64,000 nucleotides of DNA from Megamerina dolium (Eukaryota > Arthropoda > Insecta > Diptera > Megamerinidae), in the NCBI GenBank assembly GCA_963854835.1, contig OY978526.1, positions 12,417,277-12,481,276 on the forward strand, read 5' to 3'. Shown here piece after piece: positions 48,761 to 61,939 of the stretch (positions are counted from its first letter, which is position 1; each line of letters opens with the position of its first letter). Under the pieces are notes generated by a model, which saw only the letters and a program-made list of their open reading frames with translations, did no database searches and was not told where the DNA came from. Position numbers and translations under genes: made by a program.

Positions 48761-50087
48761 TTTAACTCCAAAAGTCATCAATCAAAATGTCATCGATCAA
48801 AACAGTACATATTTGGTTTAATAAAGCTCTAAGCTCTAAAGTGCTTCTGATTTGGTGAAATTTGTAACATAACTTTTTCGAACGCCCAATTGTAGAAAAA
48901 TTTATATGTACTTATAGATAATGTGTGATTCTGCATTATACACAAAAATTTTTTTCAACATATGTATGTTCTCACACTCAAAGCCAAATCTATCATCAAT
49001 ATCATTGTACACACATACATATTTGTAGAACACCTTATCTTTTATTGCTTTTAAATGTTACAAGTGCATTTTATATTTGTTCTCCTTCATTTCACATCAC
49101 ACACATCATATTGAGTTGGAGTTTCAATAAAATTCCATATCTCCTTTGTCATATTGCATGTATGCAAGCTTGTGTATATTAACTTGAAAATTTTACAACT
49201 TATTGCCAAGTTCCGCTTCCGTGTGTTCGCGTCAATTTGAACGGAAATAAGAAAATACCACATGCAAATAAAGCGTATTATTACATATGAATATTATACA
49301 TGTACCTATACACATATATTTATCATATATATACATACATGCATGCGTGCACTCCTCTATGAATGAGTTTAGATTTTATTGTCTCTTTCACTTGTACAAT
49401 ACTTGCTTTTTTTTTTAATTCATATTCACTTCCATTGAATTGCTTTGTGTATTCTTTTACTTCAGTTTTTAGCTGGCGGTTATGTACGCATCTATGTAAA
49501 TACGAATAGTTCGTGTCAAATAATTTGCTTGCAAATGTTCATTTCATAAATATTTTGCTCCTACATCTAGTATGTATGTGTATGTGTACGAATAATCGTA
49601 TGCAGTCGTAAGCAAGTTTTTATAGAAATAAGAGAATATTCATTGATACTTGCTTTCAATATAAGCATATTAAATTCGATTTGATTTTTCTATTAATATG
49701 CTACAGATATTTAGATGGCAGCAATATTATTGTATATATTTTCATTGCATTATTTTATGCACGACTTTTTCAGATATAGTAAGAAACATGCACAATGCTT
49801 CGTAGTGTAAATATCAGCCTTCCAGCAGAGGCACTGTACATATATTTATTACAATAAATTAAAATGATTTTAATATGAATGGTCATCAGTTCGTATGAAC
49901 GATCTTTAATTGAAGATACGTAAAACAATATTAATCATACGACATGAGGAACTGATTATTATAATATTACTATTCTTCACAAAATTTATTCAATTTGATA
50001 TTTAATATACCATATATTATATAGTGTATTTTTATAATTCAAAGAATTTCTTTTGGATATTCGAATGAAATAATTTTCACAGACTTA
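48761..50087. other. Gene-free AT-rich sequence
   Basis: Many TATG/CATA stretches; no gene or identifiable repeat. Confidence 0.45.
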
Positions 50088-50863
50088 GGACCATTTTCAT
50101 AGTGACGAGTTAACCTTAAGTGAACATTAACTCAAATATATCTGTTAACATATAAGTAAATAAATTTCAGTTTCACTCAGTAATGAATTAACCTTAAAAA
50201 GTAAACAAAAGAGTGGCAATTTTGTTTTAATAATTAAAAAAAAAAAAAGCAAAATGAGTGATGAAAGGGGTGCAAAACAATTTTTCATTGTTATAAATTG
50301 AAAAATTTTTAACCAATTTTTAAACAAAAAAAAGAACACAATAGAGTGCCAACTAAAAAAAACTGACCACATTCGCACTGAAATTCAGGAGAGATCCCGT
50401 GATGATGTAGCCTGTACCATTCTTTCAGATATCCAAATCCAAATTGTTGATTAATGAACCAATATTCAAAGCAACTGCTTCCTATCTGCGTACAGCTACC
50501 TCTTTGCTATTCTAAATTGGTCACGGTACTTCTTTTCGCTATACATGAAAACCATAGTCCTTTACCGAATTGATCTATTGACAATTAATTCACTAGCTAC
50601 GCTACAATCCTCTGTATCGTCCTTATTCTGTATATCTTGAAAATCTAAATTATAAATTTTCTTGAAAACAAAATGAACGAACGAATTTGATATGGCTATT
50701 TAAATTTGTATTGCAATTTCAATGAGTGTCCACAATCAGCTAATTTTTACATTCAGTTAATTAGATGTTAATCCTTGGATATTTAGTGGTTATGTTAAAG
50801 TTAACTCGCTACTGTGAAATTAAAAATCTATCGAATCTAGGTTAACTCAAATGAAAATGGCCC
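50088..50863. mobile_element. PIF/Harbinger-like MITE (776 bp)
   Basis: The left end GGACCATTTTCAT and the reverse complement of the right end, GGGCCATTTTCAT, differ by one base. Both ends carry GAGTTAACC-type subterminal blocks. Flanking TTA on both sides (50085-50087, 50864-50866) is the 3-bp TWA duplication typical of PIF/Harbinger elements (family knowledge). No transposase ORF. Confidence 0.6.
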
Positions 50864-51096
50864 TTATTCGCATAAATATTATACTTACATACAATATTAT
50901 ATAAAGTAGAAGTATTATCGTTAAGTTGTACCACCACTTATAACAAATATCATTTGATTTTATTTTTCTTACAAACTAACTAAACTAAAGTTAAAATAAA
51001 AACGTTACTATATTCACAAAGCTTGCATCTATAAATATTGTCTTATTTGCTCTCTTAAATATTTTAATTCAATATTTATATACTTACTATATCAAA

Positions 51097-51130
<34 letters not shown>

Positions 51131-52830
51131 CTGTTTGTTATTTAACAGGCTGTGTAAAGGTAAATGCAAGTGAATATGTCTGCGTGTACGAGTGTGCGTG
51201 GCTGCGCAATAGTATCTACATATGAAAGAAGAAAGTTTTGTGCTAATTTACATTCATTACATACATTTGCAATAAAACTACTAAAACTACTACTACATTA
51301 CTACGTACTATGTATTTAATACACTAGGAATACATATTACATAAATATATTTAAATATATAGATATTCATATTTACATGCTTCATTAGCGTATATGAGTG
51401 GCTATAATGAAATTTCCGTTTAGATGCAGGTGATGATGATGATGATGATGATTATAATAATTATTTTGATTTTGTTGGGTGTCATTATAGCAAGAAGGCA
51501 GCAAGAACTAATTGAGAGGCGAGAAGATACAGTGATATTGTTGGTATGATTACATCGTTTAAAAGGAAATGTAAAGGTGTGTGTGTAAACATGTGTTTAC
51601 ATATGTGTTTCTGTGTGTGCGTGTGCGTATGTGCGTGCCGAATATGTTGCAAATGGTAAAGTTTTGTAACAAAGTTTACGCAAGTCCTTCAAAGAACATA
51701 CAGCAATCATGCAATGTACAAACCTAAGTATGTATATATCTAAAATATGTACGTGCTCGCATTTGAAGAACTTATACGTCTTATTGTAATATTGTAGAAA
51801 TATTGTTGAACGGTTTTATTACGATTTATTCAAAATTATGCATAATAATTTGAAGTGAAGCAATCTTTTTTGAGAGTCGACCGAAACAAAAATTTGGAAA
51901 GGAGTAGGTTGGTAAGAATTCTACAGATGGCATTTTATATATTGTAGTAAGAGTTTATAATTTTATTTCATGGATATATATATGTATATGTATTTACAAC
52001 TACAACAAAAAAAAAAAAAATTACATATGTATATGTAGACAAATTAGTACTCATTCGAGTGTGTTTTTCTCAAGTAAATCAAGAATTATTATGTACAATT
52101 AATTGATGTTATTTATGTTTTTTTTTTCTCCCAAACTGCTGTTGTTGCTGCTACTGACATGAATTGTTATGGTTATAATGATGATGATGATGATGATGAT
52201 GATGTTGATGATGATGATGTTGATGACGATGATGATGATAATGATGACGTTGATAATGAATCTATTTATATTAAATTATTTACTTTGATGAATTATACAT
52301 ATGCATTATTCATATTATATGTTATATACATATGAATGTACATATGAATAAATATCATCTCAATGGCAATCACTTCCGCGTAACTTTCAATTCCAACATT
52401 AATCAGTGGTTATTGTATTTTCACTCTTCAGCTTGATGGTAATTATTATTATTATTATTATGTTGAATTTTTGCTCTGCTACGAATATTTATTCATAATC
52501 ATATCATATAAGGGGGGCGGGAGTACCCCTCGGGTATTGTATTTGCATTTGTCAGCGTTTAATATATATTTTCGTAGTAAATTCACTTGAATTTCAATTT
52601 TATGCACAAGAAAACCTTGACATAAGCATTTTTGTTTTGTTCAATGAATGGCACACAAATATGATTTATAAATAAATATATAGAATTATATTTGCAAATT
52701 ATCTGATAGTTTTCATATAGAACTTTGTCTTGTGAATATGACATAGAAATGGTACAGAAAATTCCGAATAACTATCGAAAATAAAAAAAAAAAATATTTA
52801 ATTTAATTTTATTTGGTTTTGGAGATTTGG
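50864..52830. other. Gene-free AT-rich sequence with microsatellites
   Basis: A TG run at 51108-51130, GAT runs at 51431-51450 and 52178-52250, and an ATT run near 52443-52460. No gene. Confidence 0.5.
52178..52250. repeat. GAT trinucleotide microsatellite
   Basis: Imperfect ATG/GAT run with interspersed TTG and ACG variants; non-coding here. Confidence 0.85.
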
Positions 52831-53175
52831 AAGTGTGTTCGCCTTCTGATCTGTAGGTCGTGGTTCAATCCCCGGCTGATGCATAACAAATTTAATATCG
52901 ATAAGATTTTTCTTTCGAAAGGTACCCACCTGTCGGCAAGCAATTGGCAATTCTTCCGACAGTAACAACTTGCCATGAAAAAGCTTCTAAAAAAAGAACT
53001 CTGTGACGAAGCTCAGAAAAAGTGATGTCACAAGTGTTCTGCCGTTCGGAACAGTCTAAAATAAGTAGGTCCCTTCTAATATTGTCCAAAATTTAAGACG
53101 CACAACAGTAATGGAAGAGAAGCTCTGCCAATGAGCCCTTTGGGTCTTTATGTGCCACATATTTATTTATTTATT
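52831..53175 (+). mobile_element. tRNA-derived SINE, copy 1 (5' end degraded)
   Basis: Matches the copy at 57360-57732 (inverted) through GTGTGTTCGCCTTCTGATCT, the B box GGTTCAATCCC at 52862-52872, and the unique body (GGCAAGCAATTGGCAATTCT) to a tail of ATTT units. The A-box region is not recognisable. Target duplication is not clear. Confidence 0.82.
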
Positions 53176-54873
53176 TTAATCGGACAAAATTAACAAATTT
53201 TAGTTTTTTTTTAAGAAAATAATTGTTTTTTCTTCAAGGACATTTAAGGATAAATTTAAAAATTTATTTTCTATAATTTTTTCTTTATGTTCTTTATGTT
53301 ATGTTGATGGTTACATATATTTTCGGTTTTTTTTTGGTGAAAAAAGGTGGGAAATTGTGAAAATCGATTTCTCGACAATTTGACATGAAACAGCCCTCTG
53401 GTGGGTACAGATCAATTTAGTAGGCTAGCGCCTAACCGACATAATTTAATAGAACGTTGATAAAAAGAAATGCCATGTCAAAGACTAGAACAGTGTTATT
53501 GGAAAATATATATGATTTTTGAATCTGAAGGTTTATAAATTTTTTATTAAAAAAAAAAGTATCAAATGATGCATAAAATATCTACTAAAAATATTTTTGT
53601 CTTTGTAAAAAAAAAAAAAAAAATCGTTGAAATGCGTTTACAAAACTAGACATTAAATTTGTATTTATTGCTCAGTTATCATTTCAGTTCGCTAATAACA
53701 CTGTAGCACAATTTCAGGGTCATTATCTGTGGGCGGAATAATTCCACCAGCAATGGACTCATATCTGGACATCATGTGTAGCTCAGTTTCTGATTAGGGC
53801 GATGACTGCAATATGATATCACAAGCGCCAAACCATCACCCTCAAAAAGAGCTGGAGTTATATTTATGAACAAATTATAAAAGAATGCATAAAATAGTTG
53901 CATATTTCAAGGGGACATATTTGTTTTTTATTTTTTGTGGAGTTTTACGTTCAATGTATAAAGATGTTGTCTGAGAATATCTTTAGTAACATTTTTCAGC
54001 GAATAATTTTCTAGAATATTTTAACCCTCTAGCGACCTTTCAAATGCCATTTTATTCAGACTTTTCAAAAAGGGGTCAAAACGAACCTTTCGTGAGAGAG
54101 CTAATGGGTGAAAATGTTGTACAAAATTATTCCCCATAAAATTTTACTATATGTACACAAACAACACATTTCGATTCGATATGAATTTTTCAATATTAGA
54201 ATATACATGTTGTAAAAAATTACAGTCAAATCTGGTGGGGTGGAATCAACAAAAATACGTAGACTTAATAATAAAAAAAAAGGCAAATGAGTGCATTGAG
54301 AATAATAACAAGGTGAGGTGAATTTTTTATGGCCAAAGAGTTAGGTGTCTGATGCACAGTTATAATGAAGTATGCTAGGAAATGATAAGGCAACAACGGA
54401 AATGTTGCTTCATTTCGTATTAGTAATTGCTGATGTTTTTGGAAAAATTTCAAATTGCATTATAATGGCGCGCACACACACTCGCACACACATAGATACA
54501 AGATCAAACAGCGACATGTCAAAATAAGAAATACATAGATGCAAGAGAAAAAAAAAAAGAAAATAATATAATGCACAATTGAGCTGATTAATAATGATTG
54601 ATAGTATAGCATCCATAAGAGCAATGCACATTCAAGTAGGTGTGCATATATGTTATTATTTTACAATCAATATAATCTATGCAAATATGAATTTTTGTAT
54701 ATATGCATTCTGTAGAAAAATTCTTGAAACCATATACAAATTGGATTGATCCATCAAATATTCAGTATCTAAAATAACTGTCTGTTTTATGGAATGGAAA
54801 AATGTAATAATATAGTACGATTTGGTTTGTGTTTCTTGTTTAGAGAAATTTAATACTGAAATTACGAAAAATC
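53176..54873. other. Gene-free AT-rich sequence
   Basis: No gene or element recognised; several homopolymer A/T runs. Confidence 0.45.
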
Positions 54874-54968
54874 GGGTTCCACAGCATTACTTTATATTGC
54901 GGGTTCCACAGAATTACTTTATATTGCGGGTTCCACAGCGTTACTTTATATTGCGGGTTCTACAACAT
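54874..54968. repeat. 27-bp minisatellite, about 3.5 copies
   Basis: Units start GGGTTCCACAG at 54874, 54901 and 54928, and a partial, diverged unit starts at 54955. Units differ by single bases. Confidence 0.9.
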
Positions 54969-55644
54969 TTTTTTTCGATACTATAAAGACATTTTGTACA
55001 ATTAGTTAGATTTAAATACTTCATAAACTGGAAGTTTTTCAAATCATATTTCAGCGAAGCTGGATCTGATTGCCCACATAGAATACATATAAATGCTGCT
55101 GTGGTTAAACATGGATTCGTAGAGTATAAAGAAGTAGTACATAGAAGAAAAAGAAGTATAGCAGAAAAGTAAAATAATCCAAAAACAATAAAAGCAATCA
55201 ATATTCAACAAGATAAGATGAATTAATTGCATAGGTATAATACGCTTAGTACTTGCATTATTGCAAGTATACTCCTACAACATGAAAATGGAATTTTCAA
55301 TCAACTCAACAACAACACCGAATATTCGGCATCAGTTTTGCTTTATTTGCTTATACATACATGTGCATATTATATATATGTTACATATGTTTTTGTATGT
55401 ACATACATATGTACTTATATTATGTAGATGAATTTACCTATAATATCTCTTCTGTTGCAGTTGTTTGCTGATGTGCGAGTAGTTGAATTTCAAAATTCAA
55501 AATTGTATTATGAAATCGTGAAATTATTAGCAGGCATCATTGTTGTTCATCATCTTCATCATCATCATCATCATCATTATCGTTGTCATAATCATCATCC
55601 CTATCTCTTTCTATTATTTCTATTATTCCTTAGTCATATATATG
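54969..55644. other. Gene-free AT-rich sequence
   Basis: An ATC run at 55545-55580; no gene. Confidence 0.45.
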
Positions 55645-55699
55645 AAAAAAAAACTCCTTACAGTCGGCTGGGGCCGACCAAATTATACCCTGCATATAT

Positions 55700-55756
<57 letters not shown>

Positions 55757-57975
55757 TTACTCGAATATCCATCTTTTTCTTTTATTTCGACTTTTTGAAA
55801 AACAATGTTTGCATATACTACTAATTTACACCCGAAATATGGTTGACCTTGACGAAGTACTTTGTATGTTATGAGAGTTCTAAAAGGGATAATTTAAAGG
55901 AGGTTTTTAAGATAATTCCGAGACTTACCTCTTTCTTGTAAATCCAATTAATTTTTCAATATTAATCCACACCTTAAATTTGTTTGTCCTACGTTGAATA
56001 GTTCGAAAGTTATAGCGGTTTAAATTTTTTAAAATTTTCGCATTTTTGTATGGTAGCCCCATTAAGAAGTGGGCGTGGCTAGTTAATTTTTTGCCAGATC
56101 ATGTACAACTACCATATTAACCTAACTATTAATTATGATTGTTCTAGACAAAAGATTACAGAAGCTGCAGCTATCTCAATTTAAAAGAAATTCAGTCATC
56201 CTGTATGGGAGCCACTATAAACAACACACGTGGCTGGCCCATTTCTTATGGGTATATTTGCTTTTACAATACTAATCCACACCTTAAATATCGTTATTCT
56301 GCGCTGAATAGTTTGCAAGTTATAACCGGTAACATTTTTTTTTTAATTTCCGCAACTTTGTACGGGGACCCAAGAAATAGTAGGCTTGGCAAACTGATTT
56401 TGTGCCATATTATTTCCGACTACCATGTTAATCTAAGTGTCAATTATGGTTATTCTAGACAGAAGATTTCCGAAATTACGGCTGTTTCAATTTAAAAGAA
56501 TTTCAATCATTTTGTATGGGGGCTACAATAAACACTGGGCATGGCGCGCACATTTCCTATGAGCTTAGTTGCTCGTACAATACTAATCCATACCTTAAAT
56601 CTCGTTGTCCTACGCTAAATGGTTTGTAAGTTATGGAGCTTAAAAGTTTTAGTTTAATTCCCTCGACTTTGTATGGGAAACCCATGAAGGAGTGGGCATG
56701 GCACACTGATTTTCTGCCAGATTATTTCCGATTACGATATTAATTTAAGTGTGAATTATGGTTATTCTAGACAGAAGATTGCCGAAGTTACAGCTGTTTC
56801 AATTTAAAATTTGTATGGGGGCTACGATAAAAAGTGGGCGTGGCGCGCCCATTTCCTGTGAGCCTAGTTGCTCGTACAATACTAATCCACACCTTAAATC
56901 TCGTTATTCTACGCTGAATAGTTTGCAAGTTATAACCGGTAAGATATTTTTTAATTTCCGCAAGTTTGTATGGCAGACCCAAAAAGGAGTGGGCGTGGCA
57001 CACTGATTTTCTGCCATATTATTTCTCACTGCCATGTTAATCTAAGTGTCAATTATGGTTATTCTACAGAAGATTGTAGAAGTTACAGCAGTTTCAATTT
57101 AAAAGAAGTACAGACACTTTGTATGAGAGCTACGCTAAAAAGTAGGCGTGGCTCAACCACTTTTGGCAAGGTTATATAGTAGTATAATATAACTCTATGT
57201 GCCAAATATTGTTGTCCCAAGTGGTATATTATGTAAGTTATAGCAAGTTAAAGATTTTAAAAATTCCGAGGTTAGTCGCTTTGAATGCTTGGTGTGGGCG
57301 TGGTTATTGACCGATCATGCCCAATATCAATCCCCTCCGTACCCTTGGATCATAGGTTAAAAAAAAAAATAAATATGTGGCACTTAAAGCCCCAAAGGGC
57401 TCATTGGCCGAGCTTCTCTTCTATTACTGTTGTGCGTCTTAAATTTTGGACAGTATTAGAATGGACCTACTTATTTTAGCCGGTTCCGAACGGCAGAACA
57501 CTTGTGACATCACTTTTTCTGAGCTTTGTCACAGAGTTCTTTTTAGAAGCTTTTTCATGGCAAGTTGTTACTGTCGGAAGAATTGCCAATTGCTTGCCGA
57601 CAGGTGGGTACCATTCGAAAGAAAAATCTTTTCGATATAAAATTTGTTATGCATCAGCCGGGTATTGAACCACGACCTACAGATCAGAAGGCGAACACAC
57701 TAACCACTGAGCTACGGCACCCATATATCATAGGATCATAGGTTACTTGTGCCAAATTTCGTCGAAATAGCTCAATATTTACTCAAGTTATCGTGCGAAC
57801 CAGCCAGGTGACAGACAGACGGACGGACGGACGGACGGACACCGTTAAATCGAAAATTTAATCGACGCTGATCACGAATATATATCTATGTCTATATCTC
57901 CGGAGATTCCTTCAAGTGGACACACACATCTGACCGAAATGAATATACCATGCATATTGCATTATGCAGGGTATA
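55645..57975 (-). mobile_element. 1.94-kb tandem-unit element, copy A (carries a SINE)
   Basis: Read on minus, it starts TATACCCTGCATAATGC (57975) and ends with a GTCGGC/GCCGAC hairpin and ACTGTAAGGAG (about 55650). It contains a GTCC-type tract near 57815-57841, a TA tract at 55691-55752, and an internal array in which CCCATACAAA-type boxes recur about every 150 bp, in an alternating ~300-bp pattern with GGGCGTGG boxes. Removing the 373-bp SINE and its 13-bp duplication leaves about 1945 bp, the same as copy B. TA and GTCY tracts recall dipteran mini-me elements; identity with them is not established. No ORF of substance. Confidence 0.85.
57360..57732 (-). mobile_element. tRNA-derived SINE, copy 2, with 13-bp target duplication
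   Basis: On minus: a tRNA-like head with A box TAGCTCAGTGG (57704-57714) and B box GGTTCAATACC (57661-57671), a unique body, and an A-rich tail at 57360-57370. It is flanked by GGATCATAGGTTA at 57347-57359 and 57733-57745. The uninterrupted site is present in the inverted copy at about 62222-62234. The A and B boxes would form an internal RNA polymerase III promoter. Confidence 0.92.
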
Positions 57976-59569
57976 ATAATCATATCGTATTTAATATACA
58001 CTCGATGGATGAGATCGTGTGTCAAAAGGTTAAGGGGTTAAAAAAAAGGGAATAATAGCAAATATCTGTAGTCATGGTAATATTTAGAATTGCATGTAGT
58101 TACATATGCTTTACTAGTACATTACTACTAGTATATTACAGCTGTGGCTGGGTGACGTATTTCAAACTATAACGAAATTTATGTTGTTGTTGTTATTGTT
58201 GTGTTGTTGTTGTTATATGTAGTAGACGACGCTACAGGAAATAGTTTAATTAAAATTCCAGGAAAATCATTAAGATGACTTATTTGCCTAAAAAATAGTG
58301 GGTTGCGTGGTTGCTCACACTGACTGCCTGACTAACTGACTGACTGACTGACTGACTGACTGGTGTTTGCTGGCATCAAGGTGATGATAATATATAATAA
58401 ATGTATATGAATATATGTAGTAGTGTTAATACCGGTTAAATTTACTGGTTGCTGTTAGTGATGGCAACGGCATTTGATGCTTAAATGGTACAAATTAGAA
58501 TTTCTTATTACATTTCATTAGATTTTAATTTATGTAAACATATTCATACATACATACATACATCTGAAGGACTGTGTATGAAGCTTGGCCTTGGCGTACC
58601 TACATGGATGATGCAAGATACATATAACATATATATAAGAGGGTAGGTATGTATGTGTGAATGTGTGTGTATTAAACATTTGTAATTTCATACAAAATTT
58701 TCCTTAGCTAATTACACTAGTATTGTCATTGCTGTTGGCAATTAAAACTAAAGAAATCGAAAAAAAAAATAAAAAACTTTTGAAATTGAAAAATTTCTAT
58801 ATTTTTTTTGTATAAAATGAATTCAAAGAATGAAAATGGTACTAAATTATATTTAAATACCATGCTTGTATGATGTATGATTATCAACATGTAAATCATT
58901 GAAATTTTGAAAATAATTTTTATTGTTGCTACCAAATTTCTGTTTCTATGTACATTTATTCATACATGCAAAAATATATGTAAGCACATACCTATGTACA
59001 TACATATATGTTGATGTAATTGTGTAGAGAGAGGCAAAATAAATCATTTAGTATAAATTTGGAAATTTACATGCACGTGTACACACACACACACATACAT
59101 ATGCATTTATAATTAAGTACTATAGAAATTTATGAATTTTCTTTGGAGATAACTACATATGTGTAAATGTATGTGTGTAGATGTATTTATATGGTGCTCG
59201 CCAAAGATTACTATCAGACTGATAATGTATGTAGTGTAATGATGATGAAGATGATGAAGATGATGCAAACAATTTTGATAAAATGCATTTAATCCGACTG
59301 AACGCTTACTGATTATGGCTTCAAGTGAAATTTGTATCCGTATGAAATTTCTTATCCTTACAAGCATTGTGAAGGTACGAGTATATGTGCATTTTTGAAA
59401 ATATATTCAATTGAAATCTCATTTCCGTGTAACATCACTTGCGAATAGATCAAGTATATGAATGAATTAGGGTATATTCATTTTATCAATAATTTAATAA
59501 GTTGGGGGGGAAAATCAATGTTAATTAAACAATTTTCTTTAGGTAAATATGATAAGTGATAGGGTGGCT
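57976..59569. other. Gene-free sequence with microsatellites
   Basis: GTT runs at 58180-58215, GACT repeats at 58335-58362, and CATA runs near 58548-58563. No gene. Confidence 0.5.
58335..58362. repeat. GACT tetranucleotide microsatellite
   Basis: Seven or so CTGA/GACT units with imperfect flanks from 58318. Confidence 0.85.
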
Positions 59570-59748
59570 GTTTTTAAAATAGTCTAAAAAATGGTGGTAC
59601 ACTAGGTCTGTTCGTTAAAATCTTCCAACATGAGCAGCCACCTTCCAGCATTCTCACGGTGAATGGTTTTCAGAGAAGAATGATTTATTGAATCAACTGG
59701 AATTTATTTTAGTCGATTATGTATTGTGATTTTCTTGTGGTACCCTAT

Positions 59749-60105
59749 GTTAGAAATGTCAAACCAGTACAATTTTTTACCAAGGAGCATTATTACACAC
59801 CGCAAGAAAGAGTTGAAATATAGGCAAATACGCTCGATATTGGGTGCATTGAAAAAATCCTCAATTGATCCATGAAGTGCCTTTACAAGTAACAGCGCCC
59901 GTTAGAAATGTCAAACCAGTAAAATTTTTTTACCATGGAGCATTACACACCACAAGAAAGAGTTGAAATTGTGAAATGTTATTTTCAAAATTTTTGCATT
60001 CATGTGATCATGACAGATGAGGCACATTTTACGTTGTGTGGAATTCGTTCGTTCGTTATTGGGGGCACTGAAAAAATACTCAATTGATCCATGAAGTACC
60101 TTTAC
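59749..60105 (+). repeat. Tandem duplication within the transposase relic
   Basis: The block GTTAGAAATGTCAAACCAGT to CATGAAGTxCCTTTAC is present twice, with the second copy about 65 bp longer in the middle. Divergence shows the duplication is not recent. Confidence 0.8.
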
Positions 60106-60665
60106 TAAAGAGCTGTGAGAATATATTTGATTTTCGAATGATTCTCTTTACTCTCAAAACATGTATAATATTTGCAAAGCATATTTAAATAGAATGAGAA
60201 TGAGTGAGAGTAAAATATTAGGTAAATAAAATACTCCACTCATTTCTTGTACAAGATATATTCCATACATTCGTTTTTTCTCTTCAAATAAACAAATATT
60301 CGAGAGTACTACGAGAGTTTGAGAGTACTACGAGTATGTTGTACGTTATAATTGTTGTTGCTTATCATGACAGGCGCTGATGATTTGTATTACTGCGATT
60401 TGAGGCGTCATGTTGTCTTATCTATTGAATTTTTTGCTTATATGTATTGTAATGTAACATAGAGAAGCAAAATGAAGAGTTTAGAGTACTCTCAAATGCT
60501 TTATTTCCATTTGCAAATGTTGAGATTCTACTCATCCTATGAAAACGAAACATACACATATTCATTCTAATTCGTATTTGCTTAGCGAGAATGAATGAGA
60601 GATTCTATTCTATTATCAATCGAGTGTTTTGAAGATGCAAACGAATACATTCTTGCAGCACTCTA
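60106..60665. mobile_element. hAT-like MITE (560 bp) inserted in transposase relic
   Basis: The left end TAAAGAGCTGTGAGAATATATT and the reverse complement of the right end, TAGAGTGCTGCAAGAATGTATT, are imperfect inverted repeats. The flanks ACCTTTAC (60098-60105) and GCCTTTAC (60666-60673) form an 8-bp duplication with one mismatch, the size typical of hAT elements (family knowledge). Removing it restores continuity of the transposase remnant. No ORF. Confidence 0.72.
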
Positions 60666-61195
60666 GCCTTTACATTCACCAAAATGTACTGTTTGGTGCG
60701 GTGTATGCTCTGATAGAGGCATTGGACCGTATCTTTTTTCGAGGATGATATTGGTGCCACAGTAACGGTCAAAGGAGTGCGATATCGGATAATGATATGA
60801 GATTTTTTGGTATCTGAGCTGGATGAAAATGACGTGGATGATTACTGGTTTCAATAGGATGGCACAACATGCCATACTGCTGGTAAAACAATGGATTTAT
60901 TGAAGGTAATGTTACCTGGTCGATTGTTTTCGAAACCACGCTCACATGATTTGACTTCGCCTGACTTTTTTTTGTGGGGATACTTAAAAATCAAGATTTA
61001 TTCCAAAAAATCAAACCCTCTCGAACAACTTGAGGCCAACATACGCAACAAAATTGCCAGAATTGAATCAGAAATACTGAAAAAAGTGATGGAAAATGCC
61101 GAAAAAACTGTTGATCTTTGGACATGGTGGACATTTACCAGATATAATTTTCTAAAAATGGTCAAACAAATTATAAAGGTCAAAATTTAAAGAAA

Positions 61196-61939
61196 ATAAA
61201 CAACAGAAAAAATTATTGTGATTTTTGTTGTTATTTTATTCGGAAAAAAAAATTACCACGAATAAGCACATTCTAAAGGAATTTATATGACTCCTCTTTT
61301 AAATAAAGTACTACGAGTATTATTTGTCTTGACCAATATTTATTGCTATAGAGTAAAAAAAAATGTGCCATTACTACAATGTTGATTGTAATATTTAAGT
61401 AATTTCATTTGTTTATTATTTACATATTACATATATACTCGTATATGTAAATAATTTCATCATGATTATCTTTTATGATCAATAAATATAGATGATGTAG
61501 TATAATTTTGTAATCTTTGTAATAATCAATGCTCTATAAAAAAAAACCTTTTTGTTTTGTCATAATTTGTTTGGTTGTTATTTCGTATTTTTTATTTTAT
61601 GTAATTTTGATTTGAAAATTATTATTATCATCATTTATTATTATTGCTCTTAATAAAATGTGGCAGCTCACCATTGGTACAAAAAAAAAAAAATATATAT
61701 ATAAAAATTAATAAAAAATGCTAAAAGTAAGCGACCAGATATGTAAATGAATTCTAAAGAAGCATATAACATAGTATGGGTCTATAGTATTTGTATATGA
61801 GCAGGAGCAAAAATACAATATTAATTTTTATGTAATGCCAATAATTTTATTTTGAAGCGTAAATAACAGGAATAAAAAAATGAAAAGTACTTGGTATAAA
61901 ATAAAAAGAACAATAACAAAATTCTATGCTATGTATTTT
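61196..61939. other. Gene-free AT-rich sequence
   Basis: No gene or element recognised. Confidence 0.45.

Larger units (their letters stand above)
59570..61195 (+). pseudogene. Tc1/mariner relic (33.8-kb family), interrupted by a MITE
   Basis: The left end TAGGGTGGCTGTTTTTAA resembles the terminal repeat of the 33833-34515 copy. A block 59749-59888 is duplicated at 59901-60105. The second copy encodes MEHYTPQERVEIVKCYFQNF joined abruptly to MTDEAHFTLCG. After the MITE (60106-60665) the transposase resumes with CSDRGIG-like sequence, WFQ*DGTTCHTAGK, DLTSPDFFLWGYLKIKIYSK and a C-terminal helix to 61188. Stops and deletions abolish function. The right terminal repeat was not found. Confidence 0.75.

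Noticed and set aside
54874..54968. Possible CRISPR-like array
   Set aside because: Units are directly abutting with no spacers, and the sequence is eukaryotic.
55428..55874. Plus-strand 148-codon ORF with His run and Ile/Tyr repeats
   Set aside because: Made of an ATC microsatellite and a TA tract; no domain.
57661..57714. Stand-alone tRNA gene
   Set aside because: A and B boxes are present, but the sequence continues into a SINE body with tail and target duplication, and a second copy exists.
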